From Deltaproteobacteria bacterium (GTDB taxonomy: Bacteria; Desulfobacterota; Desulfomonilia; UBA1062), in assembly GCA_020053185.1 (NCBI GenBank), contig JAGVNP010000297.1, forward strand, positions 1 through 5,868: DNA of 5,868 nt, written 5' to 3'. Positions 1 to 5,768 of the stretch are shown piece after piece. Below the pieces are notes generated by a model. It was not told the DNA's origin and searched no databases. It worked only from the letters and a program-made list of their open reading frames with translations. Numbering within the stretch: position 1 is the first letter of the stretch; every line of letters starts with the position of its first letter. The position numbers and the translations under genes were made by a program.

Positions 1-775
1 CAAACTTTCTGAATGCATCTACAAATTTTAACCCATGATATCCGGGCTCCGGATCTGTAATTAAAGGAAACTTGCCATTTTCCCAATTAAATTTTCCCGA
101 ATCAACAATTACTCCCCCTATTGAAGTTCCGTGACCGCCAATAAATTTTGTTGCAGAATACACAATAATATCTACCCCAAAATCAAATGGCCGAAGCAGA
201 TACGGGGACACAGTGTTATCGAGCACAAACGGTATGCCGTTCTTGTGGGCAATGTCGGCTATGCCTTCCAGCTCTGCAACATCAAGCTTTGGATTGCCAA
301 TGGATTCAGCATAGACAGCCTTTGTCTTCTGTGTGATTGCCTTCTCAATGCTCGCAAGATCATTTGATCGTACAAAATTCACCTTTATCCCTAACCGCGG
401 AAAGGTGTAATGAAAAAGATTGTATGTGCCACCGTAAAGATTGTCAGAAGAAACAATCTCATCCCCGGCCTGGGCAATGTTGAGAAGCGCAAGGGTAATG
501 GCAGCCTGTCCGCTGGCAACTGCTAATGCGCCGACCCCGCCTTCAAGTAAAGCTATGCGCTTCTCCAGCACATCAGTGGTTGGATTCATCAATCGGGTAT
601 AGATATTGCCTGATTCCTTTAAGGCAAACAGGCCTGCTGCATGGTCTGTATCCTTAAACTGGTATGATGTGGTCTGATAGATCGGCACAGCACGTGCACC
701 GGTAGCAGGATCAGGCACTTGGCCTCCGTGCAACACCAGGGTCTCTATTTTCAATGTATGATCTGTTTTACTCAT
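1..775 (-). CDS. metY: O-acetylhomoserine sulfhydrylase, 3' part cut by window edge
   Basis: This PLP enzyme joins O-acetylhomoserine and sulfide to give homocysteine for methionine synthesis in the cytoplasm. The window holds residues 1-258 of a protein usually about 430 long; the C-terminal part lies beyond position 1. I translated it from the sequence directly. Visible motifs are HGGQ-PDP-TGARAVPIYQTTSY at 17-38, YTRLMNPT at 59-66, SGQAA at 88-92, DNLYGGTY at 111-118, DNT at 186-188 and SATKFIGGHGTSIGG at 207-221, in which Lys210 is the expected PLP Schiff-base lysine. This pattern fits the MetY branch of the Cys/Met-metabolism PLP family better than cystathionine gamma-synthase, although that distinction is from memory of the families. 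There are two in-frame ATGs, at 781 and 775. I choose 775 because the AAAGGA at 784-789 is 8 bases from it but only 2 from the other. It follows nadA by 55 bases with no terminator, so it is probably co-transcribed. Confidence 0.93.
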   Translation of the reverse strand, partial: MSKTDHTLKIETLVLHGGQVPDPATGARAVPIYQTTSYQFKDTDHAAGLFALKESGNIYTRLMNPTTDVLEKRIALLEGGVGALAVASGQAAITLALLNIAQAGDEIVSSDNLYGGTYNLFHYTFPRLGIKVNFVRSNDLASIEKAITQKTKAVYAESIGNPKLDVAELEGIADIAHKNGIPFVLDNTVSPYLLRPFDFGVDIIVYSATKFIGGHGTSIGGVIVDSGKFNWENGKFPLITDPEPGYHGLKFVDAFRKF

Positions 776-783
776 GTTCATTG

Positions 784-789
784 TCCTTT
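784..789 (-). promoter_or_regulatory. Ribosome binding site of metY
   Basis: AAAGGA on the minus strand. It leaves 8 bases to the ATG at 775-773 but only 2 to the upstream in-frame ATG at 781-779, so it selects the later start (protein beginning MSKTDH rather than MNMSKTDH). Confidence 0.7.
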
Positions 790-830
790 CCGCGTACTCA
801 TCACACGCTTACATATTACCAATTTCTCCC

Positions 831-1736
831 TTATGCATACTTCAGCATTCTATCAATGCATGTCCTTGCACGGATAATAGTATCTTCAGGCACCTTAACT
901 TCGTACGTAAGGTCTTCCAGAGACCACAGTATCTTTTCCAGGCTTATGCGCTTCATATTGGGACAGATCGCATGCCTTGATCCTGGATAAAAAACCTTTC
1001 CAGGATTTTCCTTTTTCAATCGATGGATGATCCCAAGCTCGGTTGCCACAATAAACTCTTTTGTCTTTGTCTCCTTTACATATCTGCACATGCCTTCTGT
1101 AGACAGGATTTTATCAGCAAGAGCACGCACAGGCCTTGGACATTCAGGATGCGCAATCACCTCTGCTTCAGGATGCAAACGCTTCTGTTCTGCAATATGC
1201 TCTGGAAGAATCTTCACATGTGTTGGGCAAAATCCTTTCCATATAATGAGATCTTTGCCTGTGACTTCAGAGACATAATCTGCAAGGTGCTGGTCTGGCA
1301 CAAAGATGATCTCTTTCTCATCTTTTAAGACATCCCTGATCATCTTTATTGCATTTCCTGACGTACAGCACAGATCACACTCAGCCTTTACCTCGGCAGT
1401 TGAGTTTACATAGCAAACAACCTTTGCGCTCGGATGCTGCGCCTTCAATGCTCTCAACTGATCAGCATTGATCATGTCTGCCATTGGGCACCCTGCATCC
1501 TTGTCCGGGATCAGGACGGTCTTTTCTGGCGAAATGATTTTTGCTGTTTCTGCCATGAAATATACGCCGCAAAATACGATAATGTCCGCATCTGTTTTGG
1601 CTGCCTCTATGCTCAGGCCAAGGGAGTCTCCTGCGAAATCAGCTATATCCTGGACCTCTGGCAACTGGTAGTTATGGGCCAGGATAACAGCATTCCTCTT
1701 TTTCTTTAGTTTTTTAATCTTTTCAGCAAGTTCCAT
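831..1736 (-). CDS. nadA: Quinolinate synthase NadA, [4Fe-4S] enzyme
   Basis: NadA condenses iminoaspartate with dihydroxyacetone phosphate to give quinolinate, the precursor of NAD. The protein is 301 residues, the compact form seen for example in Thermotoga rather than the longer E. coli or Bacillus forms. Three [4Fe-4S] ligand cysteines are in the expected contexts: Cys83 (AGCPMAD), Cys170 (GFCPTH) and Cys258 (AICPNM). Substrate-site residues also seem present: AHNY at 20-23, DSLGLS at 37-42, YVNSTAE at 109-115, TSGNA at 125-129 and HPEC at 196-199. The start overlaps the end of mnmA by 14 bases and has a good AAGGGG site at 1743-1748. No nadB (aspartate oxidase) or nadC is in the window, so the iminoaspartate source is unknown. 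Placement behind nifS-nifU makes sense for an enzyme that depends on a labile cluster. Confidence 0.97.
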   Translation of the reverse strand: MELAEKIKKLKKKRNAVILAHNYQLPEVQDIADFAGDSLGLSIEAAKTDADIIVFCGVYFMAETAKIISPEKTVLIPDKDAGCPMADMINADQLRALKAQHPSAKVVCYVNSTAEVKAECDLCCTSGNAIKMIRDVLKDEKEIIFVPDQHLADYVSEVTGKDLIIWKGFCPTHVKILPEHIAEQKRLHPEAEVIAHPECPRPVRALADKILSTEGMCRYVKETKTKEFIVATELGIIHRLKKENPGKVFYPGSRHAICPNMKRISLEKILWSLEDLTYEVKVPEDTIIRARTCIDRMLKYA

Positions 1737-2790
1737 TTACCACCCCTTCAATGATCCCGCCCCCTAAAACAATGTCTCCCTCATAGAAAACAATTGCCTG
1801 GCCAGGAGCAATAGCATTCTGATCCGTAAAGAAAGTGACCTTTAGCTTATCATTCAAGTTTGTAAGCTGGCATTCTTCCTCGCTCTTCCTGTAACGAATT
1901 TTGGCAAAAGCCTTTTCAGGCCATTCTTCTGCCAAAAGATTGAGGCTGCCTGCGATGAGTGCTTTGGCTTTTAAATCGTCTCTCTTACCCACAACAATTT
2001 TATTTTGTGGAGCATCAATGGCGACTACATAAAGAGGTTCCTTGCTGCAGACCCCCAATCCTGTTCTTTGCCCTACGGTGTAAAAAGGGATCCCTTTATG
2101 GGCTCCCACTACAGTGCCCTTCACATCCACCACAGGGCCTGGCTTTACTTCTTTCAGCCTTTCAGTCAAAAAATCCCTGTAGTCTTTTCCGTCAATGAAA
2201 CAGATATCTTGGCTTTCCTTTTTTTCCGCAACTGGAAGTCCTGCCTCTCTCGCCAAGGCCCTAATCTCTTCCTTGCAAAGTGCGGCCAGAGGAAAGAGCA
2301 TATGATCAAGCGCCTCATGCGGAATAGGGTAGAGAAAATAGGTTTGATCTTTCCTCTTGTCCGCTGGTTTCTTCAAAGAGAGGTGTCCATTATTTTTCTC
2401 AATTGCCGCATAATGTCCTGTGGCAAGAAAATCGAAACCCATGATAAGAGCCTTTTTCAGGAGGACATCAAATTTGAGATTACGATTACAGTCTATACAT
2501 GGATTAGGGGTCCTTCCTTTTGCGTATTCTCGTAGAAATGGACCAATGACGTATTTCTCTAGCTCTGCAGAAAAATCCAACACGTAATGCGGTATGCCCA
2601 AGTGGTTGCAAACCCTTCGGGCATCTTCTATGGCATCCCCGCCACAGCAGCTTGTTTTATTGCTTTCTTTATTACTTATTCCAAGACACATTGTCACACC
2701 TGTGACCTCATATCCATTTTGTTGTAGCAGCAAGGCTGCAGTAGAGGAGTCCACGCCCCCACTCATTGCTACCAGTACTTTTTTACCCAT
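1723..2790 (-). CDS. mnmA: tRNA-specific 2-thiouridylase MnmA, CxxC-type active site
   Basis: MnmA activates U34 of Lys, Glu and Gln tRNAs with ATP and inserts sulfur at position 2, using persulfide that originates from a cysteine desulfurase. The protein is 355 residues, normal for the family. The PP-loop SGGVDSS is at 10-16. The catalytic region TPNPCIDCN at 94-102 gives Cys98 and Cys101, and SQDICFI at 193-199 gives Cys197. By alignment from memory with E. coli (Asp99, Cys102, Cys199), Cys101 and Cys197 are the catalytic pair and Cys98 replaces the aspartate. FYTVGQRTGLG at 236-246 is the family signature of the central domain. Extra cysteines lie at 35, 48, 49 and 61. I start at 2790 (MGKKVLVAMSGG), with AAAGG at 2800-2804. 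The longer in-frame start at 2838 would add 16 basic residues and run deep into nifU. The gene overlaps nifU by 8 bases and nadA by 14. Confidence 0.96.
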   Translation of the reverse strand: MGKKVLVAMSGGVDSSTAALLLQQNGYEVTGVTMCLGISNKESNKTSCCGGDAIEDARRVCNHLGIPHYVLDFSAELEKYVIGPFLREYAKGRTPNPCIDCNRNLKFDVLLKKALIMGFDFLATGHYAAIEKNNGHLSLKKPADKRKDQTYFLYPIPHEALDHMLFPLAALCKEEIRALAREAGLPVAEKKESQDICFIDGKDYRDFLTERLKEVKPGPVVDVKGTVVGAHKGIPFYTVGQRTGLGVCSKEPLYVVAIDAPQNKIVVGKRDDLKAKALIAGSLNLLAEEWPEKAFAKIRYRKSEEECQLTNLNDKLKVTFFTDQNAIAPGQAIVFYEGDIVLGGGIIEGVVNGTC

Positions 2791-3166
2791 TTTTACTTGC
2801 CTTTTTCTGATAGTCTTCAATCGCCGCCTTAAGGGCATCTTCTGCCAGGACAGAACAATGCATCTTAATGGGAGGGAGCCCGTCTAATGCCTCTGCTACA
2901 GCTCTATTCGATATCTTTAGCGCCTCTTCTATGCTCTTGTTCTTTATAAGTTCTGTGACCATTGAGCTTGTGGCAATGGCAGCGCCACACCCAAAGGTCT
3001 TGAATTTTGCGTCAATAATGACCCCATCCTTTACCTTTATATAAAGTTCCATAATATCCCCGCATGCAGTATTTCCCACCTTTCCCACGCCATCCGGGTT
3101 TTCAATAGAGCCCATGTTCCTGGGGTTTCTGATATGATCAATCACCTTTTCGCTGTAGGGTTCCAT
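2783..3166 (-). CDS. nifU: Fe-S cluster assembly scaffold, NifU/IscU type
   Basis: This is the scaffold on which NifS-derived sulfur and iron are assembled into clusters before transfer to apoproteins. At 127 residues it is a single IscU-like domain without the ferredoxin-like and Nfu domains of full-length nitrogen-fixation NifU. The three cluster cysteines are Cys35 (TACGD), Cys60 (FGCGAAIA) and Cys104 (MHCSVLAEDA). The aspartate that promotes cluster release (Asp37) and the histidine before the third cysteine (His103) are present, so the active site looks intact. The start lies one base after the nifS stop and has a strong AAGGAG at 3177-3182 inside the end of nifS. No hscA, hscB, fdx or iscA follows, so this is a minimal NifS-NifU pair as in many anaerobes. 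The gene could equally be named iscU. Confidence 0.95.
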   Translation of the reverse strand: MEPYSEKVIDHIRNPRNMGSIENPDGVGKVGNTACGDIMELYIKVKDGVIIDAKFKTFGCGAAIATSSMVTELIKNKSIEEALKISNRAVAEALDGLPPIKMHCSVLAEDALKAAIEDYQKKASKNG

Positions 3167-3167
3167 T

Positions 3168-4337
3168 TTATCTTGTCTCCTTCCTGTACAATGGCGACAT
3201 GGTGCGCAGCTTTTCTATGATACCAGGGAGGGTATCGAGCACATAATCTATCTCATCTTCAGAGGTGAATTTCCCGAGAGAAAATCTCAACGATCCGTGG
3301 GCCAGTTCATGTGATAAGCCAATCGCTGTCAGCACATGCGATGGCTCAAGGCTGGAAGATGTACAGGCAGACCCTGTAGAACATGCAATGCCCTCCATAT
3401 CTAGATATAAAAGCATTGACTCTCCTTCCACATAAGCAACCGAGATATTTGCATTGCTTGGCAGCCTCTTTATCGGATCTCCATTGAGCCGGGTATCTTC
3501 AATGCTGTCTAAAATACCCTTTATAAGTTTATTGCGCAAAGAGGTCATTTTTTCAGCCTCCTGAACCATCCCTTCCTTTGCCAGCTCAACTGCTGCACCA
3601 AAACCAACAATGCCTGGAACATTGTGAGTCGATGCCCTTCGGCCCCGCTCCTGATCTCCCCCATGCAGAAAAGGTGTAAACTTTGTTCCCTTTCTTATAT
3701 AGAGAACACCAACCCCTTTGGGGCCATAGAGTTTATGCGCTGATGCGCTCAACAGATCAACATGAAGCTCATCCACATTAATAGGGGCATGGCCAAAAAT
3801 CTGCACTGCATCAGTGTGAAAATAGATGCCTGCCTCCTTTGCGATTTTTCCAATCTCTGAAATGGGCTGTATGGTGCCGATCTCATTGTTCGCATGCATG
3901 ATAGAGACAAGTATGGTTCTCTCTGTTATAGCTTTCTTCACATCATAAGGATCAACAAGTCCGTTAGGGTCAACCTTTATATAGGTTATTTGAAATCCCT
4001 GTTTTTCGAGAAACTTGCATGTCTCAAGGATCGCATGATGTTCTATTGCAGATGTTATTATATGATTTCCCTTTTCTCTCCGAGCATATGCTATGCCTTT
4101 GAGCGCAGCATTATCGCTCTCTGCCCCACCAGAGGTGAATACAATCTCTTCTGGTCGCGCCATGATAAAGGAAGCGATCTGATTCCGCGCTGTCTCAACT
4201 GCTGTTCTTGCCTCTTGGCCAAAACTATGGAGACTGGAAGGGTTTCCATAGATATCGCTAAAATAGGGTATCATTGCCTGAACAACCCGTGGATCTGTTG
4301 GGGTTGTTGCTGCATGATCAAGATATATTCGTTTCAC
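3168..4337 (-). CDS. nifS: Cysteine desulfurase, NifS/IscS family
   Basis: A PLP enzyme that removes sulfur from cysteine as an enzyme-bound persulfide and yields alanine. It should feed NifU and probably MnmA. It is 389 residues, usual for class I desulfurases. The N-terminal YLDHAATTP is at 5-13. His100 (IEHHAIL) stacks on PLP, Asp176 and Gln179 (HTDAVQ) contact it, and Lys202 (SASAHKLYGPKG) forms the Schiff base. The catalytic loop STGSACTSSSLEPSHVL spans 320-336, with Cys325 as the persulfide carrier. The long mobile loop is the IscS/NifS (class I) type, not SufS. The start codon is GTG at 4337-4335; its last two bases and the next form the TGA stop of the regulator (GTGA overlap), with GAAAGGA at 4347-4353 nine bases away. 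Whether it is best called nifS or iscS cannot be decided here; no nitrogenase genes are in view. Confidence 0.96.
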   Translation of the reverse strand: MKRIYLDHAATTPTDPRVVQAMIPYFSDIYGNPSSLHSFGQEARTAVETARNQIASFIMARPEEIVFTSGGAESDNAALKGIAYARREKGNHIITSAIEHHAILETCKFLEKQGFQITYIKVDPNGLVDPYDVKKAITERTILVSIMHANNEIGTIQPISEIGKIAKEAGIYFHTDAVQIFGHAPINVDELHVDLLSASAHKLYGPKGVGVLYIRKGTKFTPFLHGGDQERGRRASTHNVPGIVGFGAAVELAKEGMVQEAEKMTSLRNKLIKGILDSIEDTRLNGDPIKRLPSNANISVAYVEGESMLLYLDMEGIACSTGSACTSSSLEPSHVLTAIGLSHELAHGSLRFSLGKFTSEDEIDYVLDTLPGIIEKLRTMSPLYRKETR

Positions 4338-4777
4338 TTCTTTTTATCCTTTCGAAAAGGTTTTTTATGCTTCTCTTTGTCCATCTCCAAAAGCTGGTCC
4401 AGGGTTATAGAATCCAAAGTTTCGGAGATCTTTTCACCAAGAAGATCCCAGACATCGCGGGTAGCGCAGGTCTCTGCCCTTGAGCAGAACGACGGATTTT
4501 TTACGCAGTCAACGAGACAATCGCCTTCCACCACTTCCACGATCTCTCTCAATCTTATCTCTGAGGCAGGCTTTGACAGGACATATCCCCCATATGCACC
4601 CCTGCTGGAGGTAACCAGGCCGATGCCCCGCAAAGGAATAATGATCTGGCTCAAATATTTTTCCGAGATCTCTTCCTCGTTTGCAATGTCTTTTAAGTAC
4701 ACAGGGCCCTTTCCGTAATTACGGGCTAAAACCACCATCAGCCTCACTCCATACCTTGTCCTTGTGGAAAGCTTCAT
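4334..4777 (-). CDS. iscR: Rrf2-family transcriptional regulator, IscR-like
   Basis: Probable Fe-S-sensing repressor of the downstream operon. It is 147 residues from the start I choose. The N-terminal winged helix-turn-helix is typical: MKLSTRTRYGVRLM at 1-14, ISEKYLSQII at 37-46 as the recognition-helix region, and SSRGAYGGY at 57-65 as the wing. The sensor region has Cys87, Cys91, Cys98 and Cys104 followed by ATRDVW. E. coli IscR uses three cysteines and His107; here the position three after the last cysteine is Arg107, so cluster ligation must differ. The C-terminus (134-147) is very basic, with many lysines. The start at 4777 is set by AAGGA at 4785-4789, seven bases upstream, and by the family N-terminus. 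The reading frame continues open to 4915 but that would run across the promoter. The stop overlaps the GTG of nifS. Autoregulation is likely but inferred. Confidence 0.92.
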   Translation of the reverse strand: MKLSTRTRYGVRLMVVLARNYGKGPVYLKDIANEEEISEKYLSQIIIPLRGIGLVTSSRGAYGGYVLSKPASEIRLREIVEVVEGDCLVDCVKNPSFCSRAETCATRDVWDLLGEKISETLDSITLDQLLEMDKEKHKKPFRKDKKK

Positions 4778-4784
4778 TCTTGAT

Positions 4785-4789
4785 TCCTT
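4785..4789 (-). promoter_or_regulatory. Ribosome binding site of iscR
   Basis: AAGGA on the minus strand, seven bases before the ATG at 4777-4775. It supports the 147-residue regulator rather than the longer open frame starting at 4915. Confidence 0.7.
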
Positions 4790-4791
4790 AA

Positions 4792-4817
4792 TTACTATAT
4801 TTACTACCAATTTACTA
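4792..4817 (-). repeat. Three TAGTAA direct repeats over the operon promoter, candidate operator
   Basis: The hexamer TAGTAA occurs three times on the minus strand, at 4812-4817, 4801-4806 and 4792-4797, with start-to-start steps of 11 and 9 bases, close to one helical turn. The first copy coincides with the predicted -10, the second with the expected transcription start, and the third lies just downstream. A protein bound here would block transcription, which fits autorepression by the adjacent Rrf2-type regulator. I do not see a clean dyad like the classical IscR type 1 site, and the area is AT-rich, so chance repetition is possible. Confidence 0.4.
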
Positions 4818-4840
4818 GTGATTAAATGTTCTATTGTCAA
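4812..4840 (-). promoter_or_regulatory. Sigma-70-type promoter of the iscR-nifS-nifU-mnmA-nadA operon
   Basis: A perfect -35 hexamer TTGACA lies at 4835-4840, followed by an exact 17-base spacer and TAGTAA at 4812-4817 as a weak -10 (three of six consensus positions). Transcription would start near 4805, leaving a leader of about 28 bases before the regulator's ATG, enough for its ribosome binding site. A better-looking TATAGT at 4794-4799 has no good -35 (ATCACT) and would give a leader of only about 10 bases. A strong -35 with a poor -10 is common at regulated promoters. Confidence 0.6.
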
Positions 4841-4923
4841 GGGTGTTTTTTCTGGACAGCTGCCCGCCCGGCGCATGACGGGTATGTATATTCCGAGGAA
4901 GAGCGATTGGTGCAAAAATACGC

Positions 4924-5157
4924 CTAACTAGCCAGCATTCTGATCTCCTCTATTTCAACCTTGTCCAGAAGCGCCGCTTCGATTTTTTCTCTCAGCTCTG
5001 GCCGGAAACGTAGGCATATTCCACAATCCGTACTGATGTGCTTAGGAACGGGGATAATCTTATGCGGCAGCCCCTCGAGCTTCAGAATTTTTTCTGCCTT
5101 CAGGGCATAGCTTACTGCTTTGAACAATATTACAAAATACTCTTCCTGCCGGGTCAT
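4924..5157 (-). CDS. DUF3343 protein, putative Se/S carrier
   Basis: A 77-residue cytoplasmic protein with no signal peptide or membrane segment. It resembles the DUF3343 family, small proteins often encoded beside yedF in selenium-using bacteria and sometimes called putative Se/S carrier-like; the biochemical role is not established. The fold hint is a short strand (YFVILF at 7-12), a helix (15-29) and then HKIIPVPKHIS-TDCGICLRF at 32-52. The motif CGIC holds Cys45 and Cys48; as I recall, many family members have only the first cysteine. The start overlaps the stop of yedF as ATGA and has no convincing Shine-Dalgarno close by (the nearest G-rich run is about 15 bases away), so translation probably depends on coupling to yedF. 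It is the last gene before the iscR promoter, and no terminator is obvious after it. Confidence 0.85.
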   Translation of the reverse strand: MTRQEEYFVILFKAVSYALKAEKILKLEGLPHKIIPVPKHISTDCGICLRFRPELREKIEAALLDKVEIEEIRMLAS

Positions 5158-5768
5158 GGTACAACTAAACGCCCCGCTCTACTCATGGTTCCGGCAATGT
5201 CGTACATGTTAGAAACAACTCCCACGCCTAATTTATCTTTCAACTCAAAATAATTCAGGCATGTTCCGCAAACAAGAATTTCAACACCAGTCGTTTCCAA
5301 TTGTTTCAGATCATCTAGGACTTCAGAGCCCTGCACGGTGAGTTTCACTCCTGTATTATAGAAAATCATCACATCCGGCTTTTCGGCCTGCCCGGCCACG
5401 GTGTGAAGAAAAGCCTTAATGAGGACATCTCCCAGCTCATCATTGCCCCGGCCCATTTTGTTTTCGGAAATGACAATAACAAAATGCCCTGATTGGACGG
5501 GGAAAGCGCCGCACGACGGAACGAACGCCTCCTTTGCCGGAGCTGTGCCTGTCTTACGTGTCAGATGAATTTCGTAAGTCCCATTACTTTTCTTTTTGCT
5601 CTTTACGTCGCACCCTGATTTCGATCCCAGGCGCTTAACATTTTCCAGCGCAGTATCATTATCGACAATCACCATAATCCGGTCATGAGATTCTATAGCC
5701 TGCTTGGCCAAGACAACAGGCTGAGGACAGGCTAGTCCTTTTGCATCAACTATTTTAATATCCTTCAT
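5154..5768 (-). CDS. yedF: Sulfurtransferase-like selenium metabolism protein YedF
   Basis: A 204-residue two-domain protein matching the YedF family known from selenium-utilising bacteria. Residues 1-71 form a TusA-like domain with the signature GLACPQPVV at 11-19; Cys14 in the CPxP motif is the expected persulfide or selenide carrier. After a linker (about 72-93), residues 94-204 form a DsrE-like domain with NKMGRGNDELG at 103-113 and a CGTCLNYF motif at 167-174, giving Cys167 and Cys170 as candidate second-site carriers. A further Cys86 sits in the linker (PSCGAF). The protein thus combines in one chain the two fold types of the E. coli TusA and TusBCD sulfur relay; its true substrate is not proven. 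It overlaps the upstream desulfurase-like gene and the downstream DUF3343 gene, each by ATGA. AAGGGAAG just before the ATG serves as ribosome binding site. Confidence 0.92.
   Translation of the reverse strand: MKDIKIVDAKGLACPQPVVLAKQAIESHDRIMVIVDNDTALENVKRLGSKSGCDVKSKKKSNGTYEIHLTRKTGTAPAKEAFVPSCGAFPVQSGHFVIVISENKMGRGNDELGDVLIKAFLHTVAGQAEKPDVMIFYNTGVKLTVQGSEVLDDLKQLETTGVEILVCGTCLNYFELKDKLGVGVVSNMYDIAGTMSRAGRLVVP

Noticed and set aside
773..781. Upstream ATG at 781 as metY start
   Set aside because: The only good Shine-Dalgarno leaves just 2 bases to it but 8 to the ATG at 775.
776..830. SAM riboswitch or T-box before metY
   Set aside because: The gap is only 55 bases, has no conserved riboswitch core or strong hairpin, and contains just the ribosome binding site.
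2005..2535. Plus-strand open frame of 176 codons opposite mnmA
   Set aside because: Antisense shadow of a full-length MnmA with all catalytic motifs; the protein has no family features.
2791..2838. 16-residue basic extension of MnmA
   Set aside because: MnmA proteins start close before the PP-loop; AAAGG at 2800-2804 serves the ATG at 2790, and the extension is out-of-frame nifU coding sequence.
3894..4718. Plus-strand open frame of 274 codons opposite nifS and iscR
   Set aside because: It lies entirely antisense to two confidently assigned genes, its translation shows no recognisable domain, and it is rich in Cys, Ser and Phe as expected from reverse-strand reading.
4862..4882. Rho-independent terminator after the DUF3343 gene
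   Set aside because: The GC-rich dyad has a 4-base stem with a long loop and is not followed by a T-run on the minus strand.
4778..4915. 46-residue N-terminal extension of the Rrf2 regulator
   Set aside because: It would cross the TTGACA promoter and repeats, lacks a ribosome binding site, and family members begin at MKLSTRTRYG.
5154..5768. Selenocysteine (TGA readthrough) in the selenium-block genes
   Set aside because: The TGA codons at the ends of the desulfurase-like gene and yedF are immediate overlapping stops before good starts, each protein ends at a natural domain boundary, and no in-frame TGA interrupts a conserved motif.
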